The notes under the pieces: generated by a model
What the model saw: only the letters and a program-made list of their open reading frames with translations
Database searches by the model: none
What the model was told of the DNA's origin: nothing
Assembly (NCBI GenBank): GCA_025603075.1
Contig: MU626323.1
Location: 1 to 64,000 of the forward strand
Reading direction: 5' to 3'
DNA length: 64,000 nucleotides
Origin: Neoconidiobolus thromboides FSU 785
Taxonomy: Eukaryota; Entomophthoromycota; Entomophthoromycetes; Entomophthorales; Neoconidiobolaceae
Made by a program: the position numbers and the translations under genes
In this document: positions 45,741 through 57,338 of the stretch, piece by piece
How positions within the stretch are numbered: the first letter of the stretch is position 1
Layout: each line of letters begins with the position of its first letter

Positions 45741-46980
45741 TGTTTCTTTAAGTTATGATGATTTACTTAGAGAATCGGAATCAAATGTTATTATTTTTAC
45801 ACATCTAATCCTTACATCAGCAGGTGGAGGGGTGCGCCATGACTATTCTATCAATTATAAAACTCTATTTGGCTATCCTGAAATAGAGCCTATGGGTGAT
45901 CCAGAATGAGTAAAAAGCCTCCCAGATTTAACTGTAAATATAATATCATCGTGGTTGACCAGCTATAACTCTGAAATGCAGTTAGGAAAATCTCCATATC
46001 ATAAAAGGATTGGCTGTAAGTGCATTCCATGGACTCATATTATATGACCTTATTATATCGTATGTATGTATTTTAGATCACCATTATGCAATTTATAAAA
46101 TAGTATGGAAAACAAAGTAGTTGATATGGCATAAACAACCTAATTCGATTAGAAAATTCATATATTTGAAACCATAAACCAAGACATTTAAAGGACTTGC
46201 TCCATTATACCTTGATACTTTTTGTACTTTGTCTTGATACATGAGTATTTCTAAAAATTTAAATCAAAAGTTAGAAGCAGTTTGCTATACATTGCTTGTG
46301 GAAATATATCAAAAAGCACTTTTGGAATTTTATACAAAACTCACCTAGATATATTTTTAATATTAGATGCATATTATTTAACTGTTTCTTTATTTTTAAT
46401 TTGATACTCTTTTTTATACATATAACCTTATTATCTCGTTAGATTTCAATCCCAAATTACCAAGTTTATCTAACTTAAGTAAAACACTTACCTTAGATTG
46501 AATGCCTCAATATTTAGTTAACTATAAAAAGCCAATAAAGGATTTTTATCAATTATCTTTTGTCTATTTAAACAATTGAGCCATAAGTTGATATATATAA
46601 GATGGTGCTTTACGATCCATTGACTGACGAATCAGACAGGGAAATTTATATATTCGTATGTATAATTCTTATCCTAATAGGCAAATGGGACGACTATGGC
46701 TATTCTATTGACCTGTGCTTTGGGTTAGCCCATCCCAAAATACAAGCTATGAACAGTTCCGAAAGAATGATCGGACCTACTAACTTCAAGTATGATTCTA
46801 GAAGTAATCATACCACGTAATAACCTAACTATTGCTATAAGATACAATCGTGATGATTCTCAAACCACGAGAAAGATGTGCATGAAAACTACTACATAAG
46901 TATATGTTAAATAATGGTTTCCTGTACAGTGTGTACTTGTTAAGTACCACTCGCACAATTTATAAAATAGTAGGAGAAAA
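45741..46980 (+). pseudogene. Decayed locus of unknown family
   Basis: Two open stretches look coding-like but are not joined by convincing splices. One near 45750-45909 reads SYDDLLRESESN and then LTSAGGGVRHDYSINYKT ... FGYPEIEPMGDPE before a stop. The other, at 46602-46820, reads MVLYDPLTDESDREIYIF and, past a possible 25-nt gap, GKWDDYGYSIDLCFGLAHPK. A similar short DNA block (CAATTTATAAAATAGTA) recurs at 46087 and 46960, hinting at duplicated 3' parts. I cannot name the family, and this could be unrelated noise. Confidence 0.3.
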
Positions 46981-47152
46981 TCAAGTATCTAAATTGGAAA
47001 AACTAAATCAATTTGACAATCAAACCCAAAAGATTGAAATCATAATCACAATAAAAAACATTCAAAAAACATAATGTATTCTATTTTATTTATTACTTTT
47101 CGATTTTGTATTAATATATTTATATTTATATTAGATCAAAAATAAAGTCTAT

Positions 47153-49277
47153 TCATAAAGGAACTTTAACGAGGGTTAAAAGCGATTCGATGTGCATCGT
47201 CTGAGGAAACATATCGAAGGGTTTAACTTTCACTATCTTGTATGTAAAGCTCATTTTTTTGGCCTCACCCTTAATATAAGACGTGTATTGTTTAACTACT
47301 TCTTTATCACTTTCCTGTGTAAAACTTTCCCAGTTCTTTTCTGCTTCTAAAGGCGAAATAAATTCCGGACAAATCTCCCTGATATTTTCAACTGAATTTA
47401 TCTTTGGCATATTTCCTTGACTTACATTTCCTCCAGTCAAATCAAGTAGCATTTGGAGATCACGTGCCTGTGTAAATGGATTGCATGATACATATACAAT
47501 ACTTGAGGGTGCAAAGTCGATTAATTGTTTAATAAAACTAAACATAAGTTAGAATAATTTAATACTATATAAAAATGAACTTACTCTTCACTGCATCCTT
47601 TCCTTGGAGGATCAATGATGACTGCTGTTTCATCTCCATTAAATTCCAACCCCTTAAAAATGACCTCAGCTTCACCTAACTTAAATGAGCAATTATCGAT
47701 GTTGTTTAACTCAGCATTTTTAGATGCAAATGCAATTGATTGGTCATTAACATCTACCCCAACTACTTTTTCAAAAGCAGAAGAACAAGCAACTGCAAAT
47801 AATCCAGATCCACAATAAACATCTAATAAATATTTTGGTTTTTGAGCTAATGGAGCATTGGTAAATTCGGACATTACATATTCTGTAAGCCTTGGTAAGA
47901 TCGAAGCATTCACTTGGAAGAAAGAACCTAAAGTTGAAATGTAAACATTGAAATATATAGCAAACTAAAGATATATTACCACTTGGGTACTTGAACCTTA
48001 AATCACCAACAGGTTGGGTCACAATCCCTTTATGAGTATTAACTACATCCACTACTTCATTACCATTATCGTCTTTAGTCAAAGACTCTCTTATAATTAA
48101 TGTTGCACCACGCTTATAACTATCCAACTGTTTATTTACTTTTTCTCTTTCCAGTTTATACCCATTACTTACAGCTGGAGTAGCCAAAATACAATCTTCA
48201 ATATCCATAATTTTTCTTCTACCTTTCTCATTGAATCCGATATCAGCTTTTAACCCAACTTCATTACATTTAGTCTCAGATCCCTCCTTTGTGCTACTTT
48301 TAGGCTTATCAAAATGAGGTGTTAATTTTGTTCTATAATTGAATTTCAATGGCGATTCCTCTGGTTTGTCAAAGTGAATTAATTCCATAAGTGGCCTTGA
48401 TCCATAAAGAAAAGCCCTCTTTAATAAATTTTCTTTTAATTCCAATTGTGTTTCATATGTAAAGTTTTGCCATTGACAACCAGAACAAGTTCCAAAGTAC
48501 TTGCATGGAGCTTCAGTTAGTTTAAGTGAACTATTCCCTCTTGATATCAGCTCTACAAAATCTCCTTCAGAGTACCCCCTTTTTAATATAAGGTTAAAAG
48601 ATTAAATATAATCAAATGAAGCTACCTGCAATGGGAAAACACCCTAGTTTTTACAATATCACCGATAGTTGTAAATGGAACTAATATAAACCAATCTTTA
48701 ACATCTTTAGTAACACCAATACCAGTTCCTATAGTTGAAGATATTTAAGGATAAGTTTAAACGAAAGATAGCCAACTTTACCATTAGATGCTAGTTTAAC
48801 AATTTCGACTTCGTACTCAGTAAATCGCTCAAATGGTAAATATTCATAAAATAAAGATTTATTAAAGTCTTCATTCTTTTTAGAGTTTATTAACTTTGGG
48901 TTTAACGAATGTAAATCCATTAATATATTCGAGTCTGATGGCATTGGCTTTGGCTTCTTCAGTTTCTTTTTCTTTGGTTGTTTTTTATTTGAATTCTCTA
49001 GTTCATTACTTTCTGTTTTTATTTTTTTGTTTATTTGTGTATCTAAAAAGTTAGGACTTATTTAAATAAGTTAAAATCATTTACCTTCATTTAAGTTATC
49101 TGCTCTATTGTCAGTTGCAGCTGACTCGGTATACCCATTTGCCTTGATATCACAAACTTTATCGCTGTTATTTAATATGTCTTTGATATCACTCATTCTA
49201 CTTAAATAACTAAAATTATCTTTATTAAAAATTCGAGCTTTATTAACAAACTTAAAGATTTGATTGAAAGATCTCAT
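47153..49277 (-). CDS. TRM2: tRNA (uracil-5-)-methyltransferase, TRM2 family
   Basis: A multi-exon gene starting MRSFNQIFKFVNKARIFN; an in-frame MSDIKDIL 27 residues later is an alternative start, and the leader looks mitochondrial. A Lys-rich region (KKPKPMPSDS on the sense strand) comes before the TRAM-like part (FERFTEYEVEIVKLASNGKVG). Next are the Cys pair GTCSGCQWQ, FNYRTKLTPHFDKP, and the methyltransferase core LLDVYCGSGLFAVACSS, VVGVDVNDQSI, IIDPPRKGC and VYVSCNPFTQARDL. The Cys in SCNP is the catalytic nucleophile. The enzyme makes m5U54 in the T-loop of tRNA. The C-terminal DMFPQTMHIES is the usual family ending. A functional partner class, a tRNA gene, lies 97 bp upstream by chance. 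Confidence 0.9.
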
Positions 49278-49373
49278 TTAATAAGATAATCTAATTCCAA
49301 GGGTATTTATTCTTTTTAAACATGTTGCATAACTCTTTATAAACTAAAGATTTAGTATATAGCAAGTAGGGAT

Positions 49374-49444
49374 GGCCAAATGGTCTAGTGGTATGATTCA
49401 CCCTTAGGGTGGGTGAGGTCCCGGGTTCAATTCCCGGTTTGGCC
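49374..49444 (+). tRNA. tRNA-Pro(AGG)
   Basis: A complete cloverleaf: acceptor arm GGCCAAA pairing with TTTGGCC, a D-arm with TAGTGGT, an anticodon stem CACCC/GGGTG closing the loop TTAGGGT (anticodon AGG), and a T-arm CCGGG-TTCAATT-CCCGG. A-box and B-box (GGTTCAATTCC) promoters are intact. There is no intron. A T-run (GTTTTTTG) at about 49454-49461 should stop RNA polymerase III. Confidence 0.95.
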
Positions 49445-49451
49445 CTTTCAG

Positions 49452-49462
49452 ACTGTTTTTTG
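49452..49462 (+). terminator. RNA polymerase III T-run
   Basis: ACTGTTTTTTG lies about 10 bp after the tRNA-Pro gene. Six consecutive T residues are a standard Pol III stop. Confidence 0.7.
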
Positions 49463-50600
49463 TCAATAAATCCTTTATAGGCTTTGGAATGCTATTTTTC
49501 TATTAAAAATTATCAATAGTGAAAACATCTTATGCATTTCAAAGCTTTTATTATCCAAGAAAGTAGTATATTGTATAGACATAAAAAAGTAGATGATAAG
49601 TTTGTTTATGGTTTTTTTTTTAGTATTATTCAAAAGATTTTAAAGGAAGAAAGTAAAAAAAAATCAGTCTATTAAAATATTTCTATAATGAATTATTCTT
49701 TTTTGATTAAATAGAGTTAGTTTCAAATATTTAAATTACTATCATTTTGACATTTATAATCTTCTATAGATGAACACTTTAAATATAATATTAACTTTTA
49801 ATGTAATTCAAAATTTTAAAAAAATAAATTTGGGGATGTATTTTTATGTTTAAGAATTTTATTAACAAATTTTCTACTCAAATAGTGCTTAGAAGATGGG
49901 AAAAGTAATGAAACTAAAAAAATATCCCCATTTAATTATTAAAAATTCAAAACTAATATACTACTGTTTATTAATTGTATACACCATATTTTAAAATACT
50001 TATAATTTTAAAAAGAGCTAAATTTACATTTATGTTTCATTGAATCTTAATTAACAGATTCTATTGTTTTAAAAGAATCTATTTAATGACTTTTTCAAAT
50101 ATTCCTTTTTTGGCCTGTTTTATTTCTTGTAAATGAGTGATAGTTTTTTTTAAATGTTTTCAATTTACTTAACTAATTCTGTTTGTTACTATACCAAAGG
50201 TCTATTCGTTTCTTTTTATTAAATTGATCCGATAGACGGAATATTAATTTTTAAAAGATGCAAAATAAAAATAGTGTAAAAAGTTACTTTTATCACTACC
50301 TATATAATTGGGTTTCTTTTATAAATATTGGCTTAATATCAATGTTATATATGTATTAACTTTATATTATTAGCATCATTTATAACTCATAAAATATGTT
50401 GATTGTTTAAAATCTCCGAGCATTTGAGGAGCGTCCCTCAAATCCCTTTTATTAATATTGTTATTTCTCTTATCAAAGAAGAGCCATTTATATTCACTAT
50501 GAGTAGGTATTTCGGTTGGGAATGGAAAAAACCAAGTATGTGTGGTTTGGCGGCAGGGGAAATGTGAAGTAATAGTATGGGATGGGTTAAGAATTAAGCA
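49463..50600. other. AT-rich spacer with one MITE
   Basis: No gene; contains MITE copy 11. The 50480-50640 stretch may hold a worn 5' part of the P450 pseudogene. Confidence 0.5.
49828..49932 (+). mobile_element. Foldback MITE copy 11
   Basis: Forward copy, TTTGGGGATGTATTTTTATG to ATATCCCCATTTA. Both ends carry the same T-for-A change, so the inverted repeat still pairs. Confidence 0.87.
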
Positions 50601-50639
50601 TGTTTTTGAAAAAAAAGGATCATGTATTTAAAGAAACTA

Positions 50640-51840
50640 ACTAGAACGTAAATTTTTTAGAATCTCTAGCATCATTTCTAATGATAACGAAAAACGGAAG
50701 CGTCGCCGTCGTATTACCGATCTACCATTTAGAAAAAGTTGGTCTGTAGAGCTTTTTAGTGATAGTAGTAAGGGTCTTGTTGAAAAAATTAGAGAGAATA
50801 GTAATAAATCAGTAATGATAGATGTTCTTTTTCAACGCTTTACTTTGGATGTTTTAGGAAAAGGCTTATTTAGTTTTGATTTTGAAGCAATTAGAAACAA
50901 TGGAAAAAGGAAAATGATGAAAGTTTATAGTGAAATCTTAAAAGAATTATTTAATTTAATATATTTTATTTTCCTTATATCAGAATCTGTTGTTCCGTCA
51001 TGAGAATATTATCACTATAAAATTGATGAGCTCTGTTCATTTTTAGCTGATATTATTGGAGTTCGTACGAAAGAAATTGAAAGTAGAAATAGTAAAGATG
51101 GTTTTGTTAGTTTGATGCTTAATAATATGACGAGACCAACTAAAGAAGTTTAACTACTGATGAAGTAGTAAATAACTTGGCTGCTTTCTTTTTAGCAGAG
51201 GATAATACTATAGTAAATTCTCTTACTTCTACCATTCATTTTTTCTCAAAATATCCAGAAATCCAAGGAAAAACTCAAAGAACTAATTAATATTTTAGGT
51301 AATAGTGGGAACTGTATACCATCTCATGAACAGTAAAAAAAGCCTTATTTATCTAAACTGCTTTATCAAAGAAACCATGTAGTTTATTACTACAGTTAGT
51401 TCATTAAAACGCTACTGTGTTAAGGATGAGATCATCCCTAATGGGGCGCTGATTAAAAAGGAGGCCTATGTTACTTACCATTTTTGGGTATTGCGCCATA
51501 CTTAAAAGTACTTTCCAAACCCAGAAAAATTCGATCCCAATCGCTTCTTGGACCCACATAGTGAGCAAATTAATTCATGGATGGCATTTAGCTACAGCTT
51601 TAGGCTGTGTAAGAGTATCACTATTGTTATTTAACTAATCATTTTTTAGATATTGTTATTAACTTTTCATTAATTGAACAAAGGGTTGGGTTCTTATTGT
51701 TATTACAAAAATATCAAACTAAATTAGGTCAGAATTCAAAACAACGGGAAAAGCTATTACTTATTACCACTGGACTTATACTTTCAAAGGATTTGGATAT
51801 TCAATTTATAAATAGGGTGGATATTATTTAAAGCCAATGA
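50640..51840 (+). pseudogene. Cytochrome P450 pseudogene
   Basis: Pieces of a P450 are readable but broken by stops and frameshifts. They include GSVAVVLPIYHLEK-like and KRRRRRITDLPF segments, then DVLFQRFTLDVLGKGLFSFDFEAI (in two parts), KIDELCSFLADIIGVRTKEI, TTDEVVNNLAAFFLAEDNTI (degenerate I-helix) and FIKETM (where ExxR is expected). The perf/meander region NPEKFDPNRFLDP is clear. The heme loop reads FSYSFRLCKS instead of FxxGxRxCxG, so both conserved glycines are lost. The family looks CYP4/CYP5xx-like, but the fragments are too short to name. No functional enzyme can be made. Confidence 0.8.
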
Positions 51841-51999
51841 AGGAATAAAGTATTAAAAAAACTATACTTTATTATTTTATTTAAATCATTTACTTGTAAA
51901 CTAAAATCATTTGTAAATGCAGTAAAATTTACTTTAAAGAATGGTCACTTATTTAATATTAAACCACTTCTTACTATTATATATAGTAGGCAAAACTAG

Positions 52000-52101
52000 T
52001 ATACGGGAGTGTTTTTTTACCTCATTATTTTTTCCATTTTTTAAGCGCTATTTAAGCGGAAATTTTGTTGGTAAAATTCTTATAAAAATACATCCCTATA
52101 T
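52000..52101 (-). mobile_element. Foldback MITE copy 12
   Basis: Reverse copy, ATACGGGAGTGTTTTTTTAC to ACATCCCTATA. The right arm has lost a few bases (the AAACAC step). Confidence 0.85.
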
Positions 52102-52370
52102 TATATTAAAAAAGTATAATTTCGCATATTAAATAAGTGATACCAATTTTTATTGTACGGAGTTATTCCTTTTGGTAGATAATACTAGTAAATAATAGTG
52201 CAAGATATATTTTTCTCAGCATTTTATTTTCGGAGGATTGTACATGATATTCATTGAAATATTAGTTATACATATAAGCTGCTCGAGTTGTAAGTCAAAG
52301 ACTCTGCTATTACACTCGATTACAGTAAAATGAAATTTACAAATTGTCATTAATTTTTACATTTAAAATA

Positions 52371-52478
52371 ATATTGGGGATGTATTTTTGTATTTAAGAG
52401 TTTTACCAACAATTTTTCCACTAAAATAGTGCTTAAAAGATGGAATAAGTAATGAAACCAAAAAAAACATCCCTATAT
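52371..52478 (+). mobile_element. Foldback MITE copy 13
   Basis: Forward copy, ATTGGGGATGTATTTTTG to ACATCCCTATATA, 270 bp from copy 12. Confidence 0.88.
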
Positions 52479-53978
52479 AATAAACTAATAAAATAAAGTA
52501 GGATAAAACTTTAAAGAGATCAAATTATGAAAAAGTTTTTCCACAATAGCTTACGTTTCCATAACACATTGTGTTTACTTATAGTTAACTATCGGAAAGA
52601 AACAGCAGTAAATCCGAGTCTATGAAATTCAATAATTTATCTTTAAAATAATGTTGTTAAATTATCCAAATATACTAAACTTTACTAAAAAAATCTCACT
52701 GTTAAACTTTGGGCAAAGAATAAAAAGGGGTCAAGGGAGATAAGCTGGAATAAAAATTAATAGATTAAGAGTTGACATTTAAGTAACTTAAATATACTGA
52801 AAGAGAAAGCTACTTTTAAAAGTAACTTATGTAAAGTTAAAGTATGGGATTTTTTGTATTGTAAATAAAATAAAATAAAACTCTTTCACTGACCGAATCA
52901 TAGTATTTAAGTTAGGAATATAATAACTTAAATAATAAAAATCCTCTTTTTAGAAATAGAGTTTAATTGAATGTATAAAAAATATTAGGTTTATTAAATT
53001 TGATCATATTTTAATTTTTTTGCATGAATTATTAATTATTCCTTAAAATTAATTATTCAATTAGTATACATAAGTTACTCTTTAGATTATTTTTAAATTG
53101 AATATTATTTATTATATATAAAATAGCCCAATAGCGGTTTGTGGTGGCTTTATCAATAGCATATAAATATTATAATATTATTTACTAAATTATTTTAAAA
53201 TTAAATAAATGCTATGTTCTTTCAAAGTTCTCTCAAAGTAAACAATTCCTACCTTTTTTAATGAAATCATTAAACTTTCTATAATAACACTAATAAAATT
53301 AATGGAGATATTTTGCTTTATTAAGAATAAAAATTTAGATGACAATATTTACACATATAATGATAAAACAATCAATCAACTGATTTTACATAATAATATA
53401 ATAAATGTCATTATAGTTGGTACCAGATTGCTAAAAATATTAAGTTAAACCATTTTTCTTTAAGGATAGTATTTATCAAATATTAAGGGTCATTGTTAAT
53501 TACTTATCGGAAAACATATGATTTTTTATTAAGAGGTAGATAAAAAAAATTTATGCTTTTTGTCAAACTAAAAGGGGTTTTATATATTAAACATACAGAA
53601 CTATACGTTTAATTACTTTTAGGAAAGAGTCATAAAGCGATAATAATAAACATAAGTCTAATTAATATAAAAATGTAGTATTATTGCATGTATTCTAGAT
53701 GAAATAATTTATAAACCATCAATAAGAATATATATCATTTTTTTTATAAATATAAATATGATCAATCATGAAGTGAGCAGTTGTTTTATGTGATTTATTA
53801 AATTTTAGGTAGAATACTAAATCAACTAAAAGTAGTCAACTAGATTAATTTAGAAGAAATAAGTAACTAACTTATCATCTGATAATATAGTAAATAAGTG
53901 GTTTATGATATTTACACCATTCTACATAAAATTTCAAAATATACAATGAATAGAGGAATAACAGGGTTTAATTCAAGG

Positions 53979-53988
53979 GTATATAAAC
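53979..53988 (+). promoter_or_regulatory. TATA box of the subtilase gene
   Basis: GTATATAAAC lies about 76-85 bp before the start codon, a normal distance for a TATA-containing, strongly regulated fungal gene. Confidence 0.45.
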
Positions 53989-54063
53989 AGATTAAAATTT
54001 ATCAAATGGGTTATCAAAAAAAAATCGACTGTTTTATACTCTCATATCAAATTGTATATAAAA

Positions 54064-55218
54064 ATGAAAGTTTTCGCTATCTTCGCTGTCACTTCTTCCC
54101 TCCTTGCTTCAGTATTCGCTGATCTTGCTCCATTACACAAAAATGGAAAGGCTATTGAAGGAAGCTACATTGTTACTTTAAAAGGTAATACTCGTACTAC
54201 CATTGACACTCACATCAAGCAAGTTGAAGAACTTTTCACTGAACGCAGTGGATCCAACAAAATTGAATCAGTTTACAAGCATATTGGTAACGCTTACCAT
54301 GCTCGTTTATCTTCATCAGTGTTGGAAAAGGTACGTAATTTACCTGATGTTGACTTTGTTGAAGCTGATGCTGAGGTCAAACTTCATGCCACCCAAACTG
54401 GTGCTCCATGGGGTCTTGCTCGTATCTCTCAGCGTACTTTTACCCAAAAATCTACCTACACTTACAACGGTGATGGTGCAGGAGTAACTGTTTACGTTAT
54501 TGATACTGGTATTCTTACTACCCATCCTGAATTTGAAGGTCGTGCTAGATTTGGTGCCAGATTTGCTGGTAACAATGATAATGATGAGCATGGTCATGGT
54601 ACTCATTGCTCTGGAACTATTGGATCCAAGACTTATGGTGTTGCTAAGAAAGCAAGTCTAGTTGGTGTTAAAGTTTTCGATGGCAGTGGTTCAGGTAGTA
54701 CCTCAGGTATCCTCTCAGCCATCAACTGGGCTGTTAATGATAAGAAAGGTGTCAAAGGTAATGTTATTAGTATGTCCCTTGGTGGTGGTGTATCTACTAC
54801 CCTTAACAACGCTGTACAAACTGCTTATACAAAAGGATTTGTTGTCGTAGTTGCCGCTGGTAACGAAAGCCAAGATGCTTGCAATGTATCCCCAGCTTCA
54901 GCACCAAATGCCATTACTGTTGCTGCTTCCGATATCAATGACAAACTTGCTTCTTTCTCTAACTTCGGTAAATGTGTTGATGTCATTGCCCCAGGTGTTA
55001 ATGTTCTCTCTACCTGGAACAACGGAGGTACCAACTCCATCTCTGGTACTTCTATGGCCACCCCACATGTTGCTGGTCTTGCTGCTTACTACCTTTCCCA
55101 AGGATCATACACTAATGCACAAATCACTTCCAAGATTGTATCATCTGCCACCAAAAATGCCATCAGTAACCCAGGATCTGGAACTCCTAATCTCCTTGCC
55201 TACAACAGTGTTGTATAA
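54064..55218 (+). CDS. Secreted subtilisin-like serine protease (S8A, proteinase K type)
   Basis: An intronless 384-residue preproprotein. Residues 1-19 are a signal peptide ([19 protein letters not shown]). An inhibitor I9 propeptide runs from about 36 (SYIVTLKGN) to 105. The mature enzyme probably starts near [14 protein letters not shown] (109). The catalytic triad is Asp147 (VYVIDTGI), His178 (GHGTHCSG) and Ser330 (SGTSMATPH), with oxyanion Asn267 (AAGNES). Length and motifs are those of fungal cuticle-degrading and proteinase K enzymes. Codon third positions are visibly more C-rich than in neighbouring genes, suggesting high expression. I chose the ATG giving a clean signal peptide. It is followed 750 bp downstream by an M28 peptidase on the same strand. 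Confidence 0.96.
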   Translation: MKVFAIFAVTSSLLASVFADLAPLHKNGKAIEGSYIVTLKGNTRTTIDTHIKQVEELFTERSGSNKIESVYKHIGNAYHARLSSSVLEKVRNLPDVDFVEADAEVKLHATQTGAPWGLARISQRTFTQKSTYTYNGDGAGVTVYVIDTGILTTHPEFEGRARFGARFAGNNDNDEHGHGTHCSGTIGSKTYGVAKKASLVGVKVFDGSGSGSTSGILSAINWAVNDKKGVKGNVISMSLGGGVSTTLNNAVQTAYTKGFVVVVAAGNESQDACNVSPASAPNAITVAASDINDKLASFSNFGKCVDVIAPGVNVLSTWNNGGTNSISGTSMATPHVAGLAAYYLSQGSYTNAQITSKIVSSATKNAISNPGSGTPNLLAYNSVV

Positions 55219-55969
55219 GTTTCTTTTAAGTTTCTTTTAATAAAATCTTGAATAGTTTAAATAAGGTTGATATTAGTTTAATGATATACAAAATATAAAT
55301 TACTTTTATTAAAGCCTCTATCTTATAAATCTAATCCAGTTGTATAATTTATGTGGATTTAATTAATAGCAACCATTTAAATTATTCAATAAAACTTTAA
55401 ATTTAATGTATTGACTTTAATGCTAAATATAATTGAGCTTATAAACAAAATCTGACCAAATTGCAAAAATATTTGCCAAATAGAATTTTGAACATTTAAA
55501 ATTCTTTATAAAAAGTCAACAAAATGAAGGTAAGAATGTAGTTATAGTTATTCTTGAAAACCTGAAAATAGCAAAATTGGAAGCGGAAATACTTTTGGAA
55601 AATGGATTTTATTAGAATAAATACAGTTTCTTTTAAAAACAGGTATCGTTATTTTACATTATCAATTTTCTTAGATATAAAACTACTGCTAAAATGGTTT
55701 ATATCATTTTCTTTAAAATATTAAACTAAACACTTATTAAATTTTTGTCAAGTCAATTTCAAAAAGCATAAATTGCCTGGAAAGCAATTTGCAATTTCTA
55801 CTTTCTGCTAATCCCAACTGGATAGCTTTATTCCAATAATATCCCCTATCCCTTAGTAAAAATTTCAAAAATTTGTTCAACCATTTATCGAATTTTATTG
55901 GATAGTTAAAGTAACCTAAAAATTCTTATAAAAGTAGACAGTTGAGACATTTTTTAACATTTAATTTTA
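55219..55969. other. Spacer between the two peptidase genes
   Basis: No gene. It carries the 3' flank of the subtilase and promoter of the M28 gene, including a TTATAAAAG TATA box at 55926-55934, about 36 bp before the ATG. Confidence 0.55.
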
Positions 55970-57016
55970 ATGAAAGCTTTATTACTATTTTTATTTATTA
56001 CTGCTTTTATTGTTCAATGTTATTCAACAAATATCATAAAGGATAATAATTTGGAAGCAGGAAACGAAGATGTCATAAACAGCAAGAAATATCCAGTAGA
56101 AAACAATGGTCGCTTAACAAAAAGAGCTGTGGCAAGTGAAGATTATCAATTGCCTCAAAGTTTTAAATATTCAGATACAATTAGACCCTTGAACAGATAT
56201 GTCAATACCACAAGGATGGAAGCGTTTTTAACTCAATTTTCATCTTTTCATACTCGTTTTTATAAATCAAAGTGGGGACCAGAAGCTTCAGATTGGCTAT
56301 ATGTTACTTTAAATAGCACTATTCATAAATCAAATTATAAAGGTAAGGTAAGACTAATCAAGTACCATCATATCTTTAAGCAGAATAGTATTATTGTAAA
56401 ACTATATGGTAGTAAACCTGAATTGAAAAAACAACTAGTAATCGTTGGAGCACATATGGATTCTATAAACAATAGTGATCCTTTAAATGGTGAAGCTCCT
56501 GGTGTAGATGATGACGGTACCGGTACTGCTTGCTTACTAGAATCTTTATTTATATTACTAAATAATAACGTATTACCTCAACGTACTATTGAATTCCATT
56601 TTTATGCAGCTGAAGAAGCTGGGTTATTAGGTTCTTTTTATATTGCTACCGATTATGCTTCAAAGAAAAAACAAGTGGTTGCTATGACACAATTTGATAT
56701 GACAGGTTATCTTTCAGATAAAAAGCAAATTGGTTTGATAACGGATTACACAGATAACGATGTAACACAGCTATTGGCTAACCTAATTCGAAATTATACA
56801 GAATATGACTATAAACTCATTAAATGCGGTTATCCTTGTTCAGACCATGCTACATGGAACTATATGGGTTATCGTACAGGATTTCCTATTGAAGAAGATG
56901 AATTTAACCCTTTTTACCATACTGAAAATGATAACCTAAAAGGGATTAATCTTAATCACGTAAAAGAATATACAAAACTAGCCATTTCCTTTTTAATTGA
57001 AGTAGCCAAAATCTAA
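55970..57016 (+). CDS. Secreted M28 family metallo-aminopeptidase
   Basis: An intronless 348-residue protein. It has a signal peptide (MKALLLFLFITAFIVQCYS), then a short propeptide ending at a dibasic KR (about residue 51-52). The M28 catalytic domain follows. The five zinc ligands are visible in order: His in VGAHMDS, bridging Asp in GVDDDGTG, Glu in AAEEAGLLGS (preceded by the catalytic Glu), Asp in QFDMTGY, and His in PFYHTENDN. A Cys pair (KCGYPCSDH) near the active site matches leucine aminopeptidases of the M28E group. It probably trims peptides released by endoproteases such as the neighbouring subtilase. Complete. Confidence 0.94.
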   Translation: MKALLLFLFITAFIVQCYSTNIIKDNNLEAGNEDVINSKKYPVENNGRLTKRAVASEDYQLPQSFKYSDTIRPLNRYVNTTRMEAFLTQFSSFHTRFYKSKWGPEASDWLYVTLNSTIHKSNYKGKVRLIKYHHIFKQNSIIVKLYGSKPELKKQLVIVGAHMDSINNSDPLNGEAPGVDDDGTGTACLLESLFILLNNNVLPQRTIEFHFYAAEEAGLLGSFYIATDYASKKKQVVAMTQFDMTGYLSDKKQIGLITDYTDNDVTQLLANLIRNYTEYDYKLIKCGYPCSDHATWNYMGYRTGFPIEEDEFNPFYHTENDNLKGINLNHVKEYTKLAISFLIEVAKI

Positions 57017-57143
57017 ATAAACAATATCAAAACTTTATTTAAATCTTAAAGCAATTTATTTATTTATTTTTTTATATAAAGAAACGTTATGAGAAGGTGT
57101 TAGTATTCCTTACATGTTACAGTTTCAGACAAAGTTGGTTAGC

Positions 57144-57238
57144 TTATTTGTATTCAACAGCAACGACCTTACCCAACATGACAGCGGTGTTACCATCAAG
57201 GAAGGCAATACGAGAAAGACCTTCACAGTTCTTGAAGG
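57144..57238 (-). CDS. EF-like (EFL) GTPase, 3' end only
   Basis: Only the last 31 codons are present before the assembly gap. They read FKNCEGLSRIAFLDG, then NTAVMLGKVVAVEYK and stop. The position and spacing match the last beta strands of domain 3 in translation elongation GTPases, and the LDGNTAVMLGKV wording is that of EFL rather than eEF1A (which has RDMRQTVAVGVIK). EFL replaces eEF1A in scattered eukaryotes, including several early-diverging fungi. The local codon use is C-rich at third positions, as expected for a highly expressed gene. The rest of the gene falls in or beyond the gap. Confidence 0.7.
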
Positions 57239-57338
57239 NNNNNNNNNNNNNNNNNNNNNNNNNNNNNNNNNNNNNNNNNNNNNNNNNNNNNNNNNNNNNN
57301 NNNNNNNNNNNNNNNNNNNNNNNNNNNNNNNNNNNNNN
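57239..57338. other. Assembly gap (100 N)
   Basis: Exactly 100 N, a conventional unknown-size scaffold gap. Confidence 0.99.

Larger units (their letters stand above)
51841..53979. other. Long AT-rich spacer
   Basis: 2.1 kb without genes, holding MITE copies 12 and 13. Short ORFs at 51941 and 53898 look like chance frames. Confidence 0.55.

Noticed and set aside
53898-54122. 74-codon ORF running into the subtilase start
   Set aside because: It spans the TATA box and promoter and overlaps the signal peptide in another frame.
54203-55240. Several 60-130-codon ORFs on both strands overlapping the subtilase
   Set aside because: Out-of-frame shadows of a C-rich, well-conserved gene; none resembles a family.
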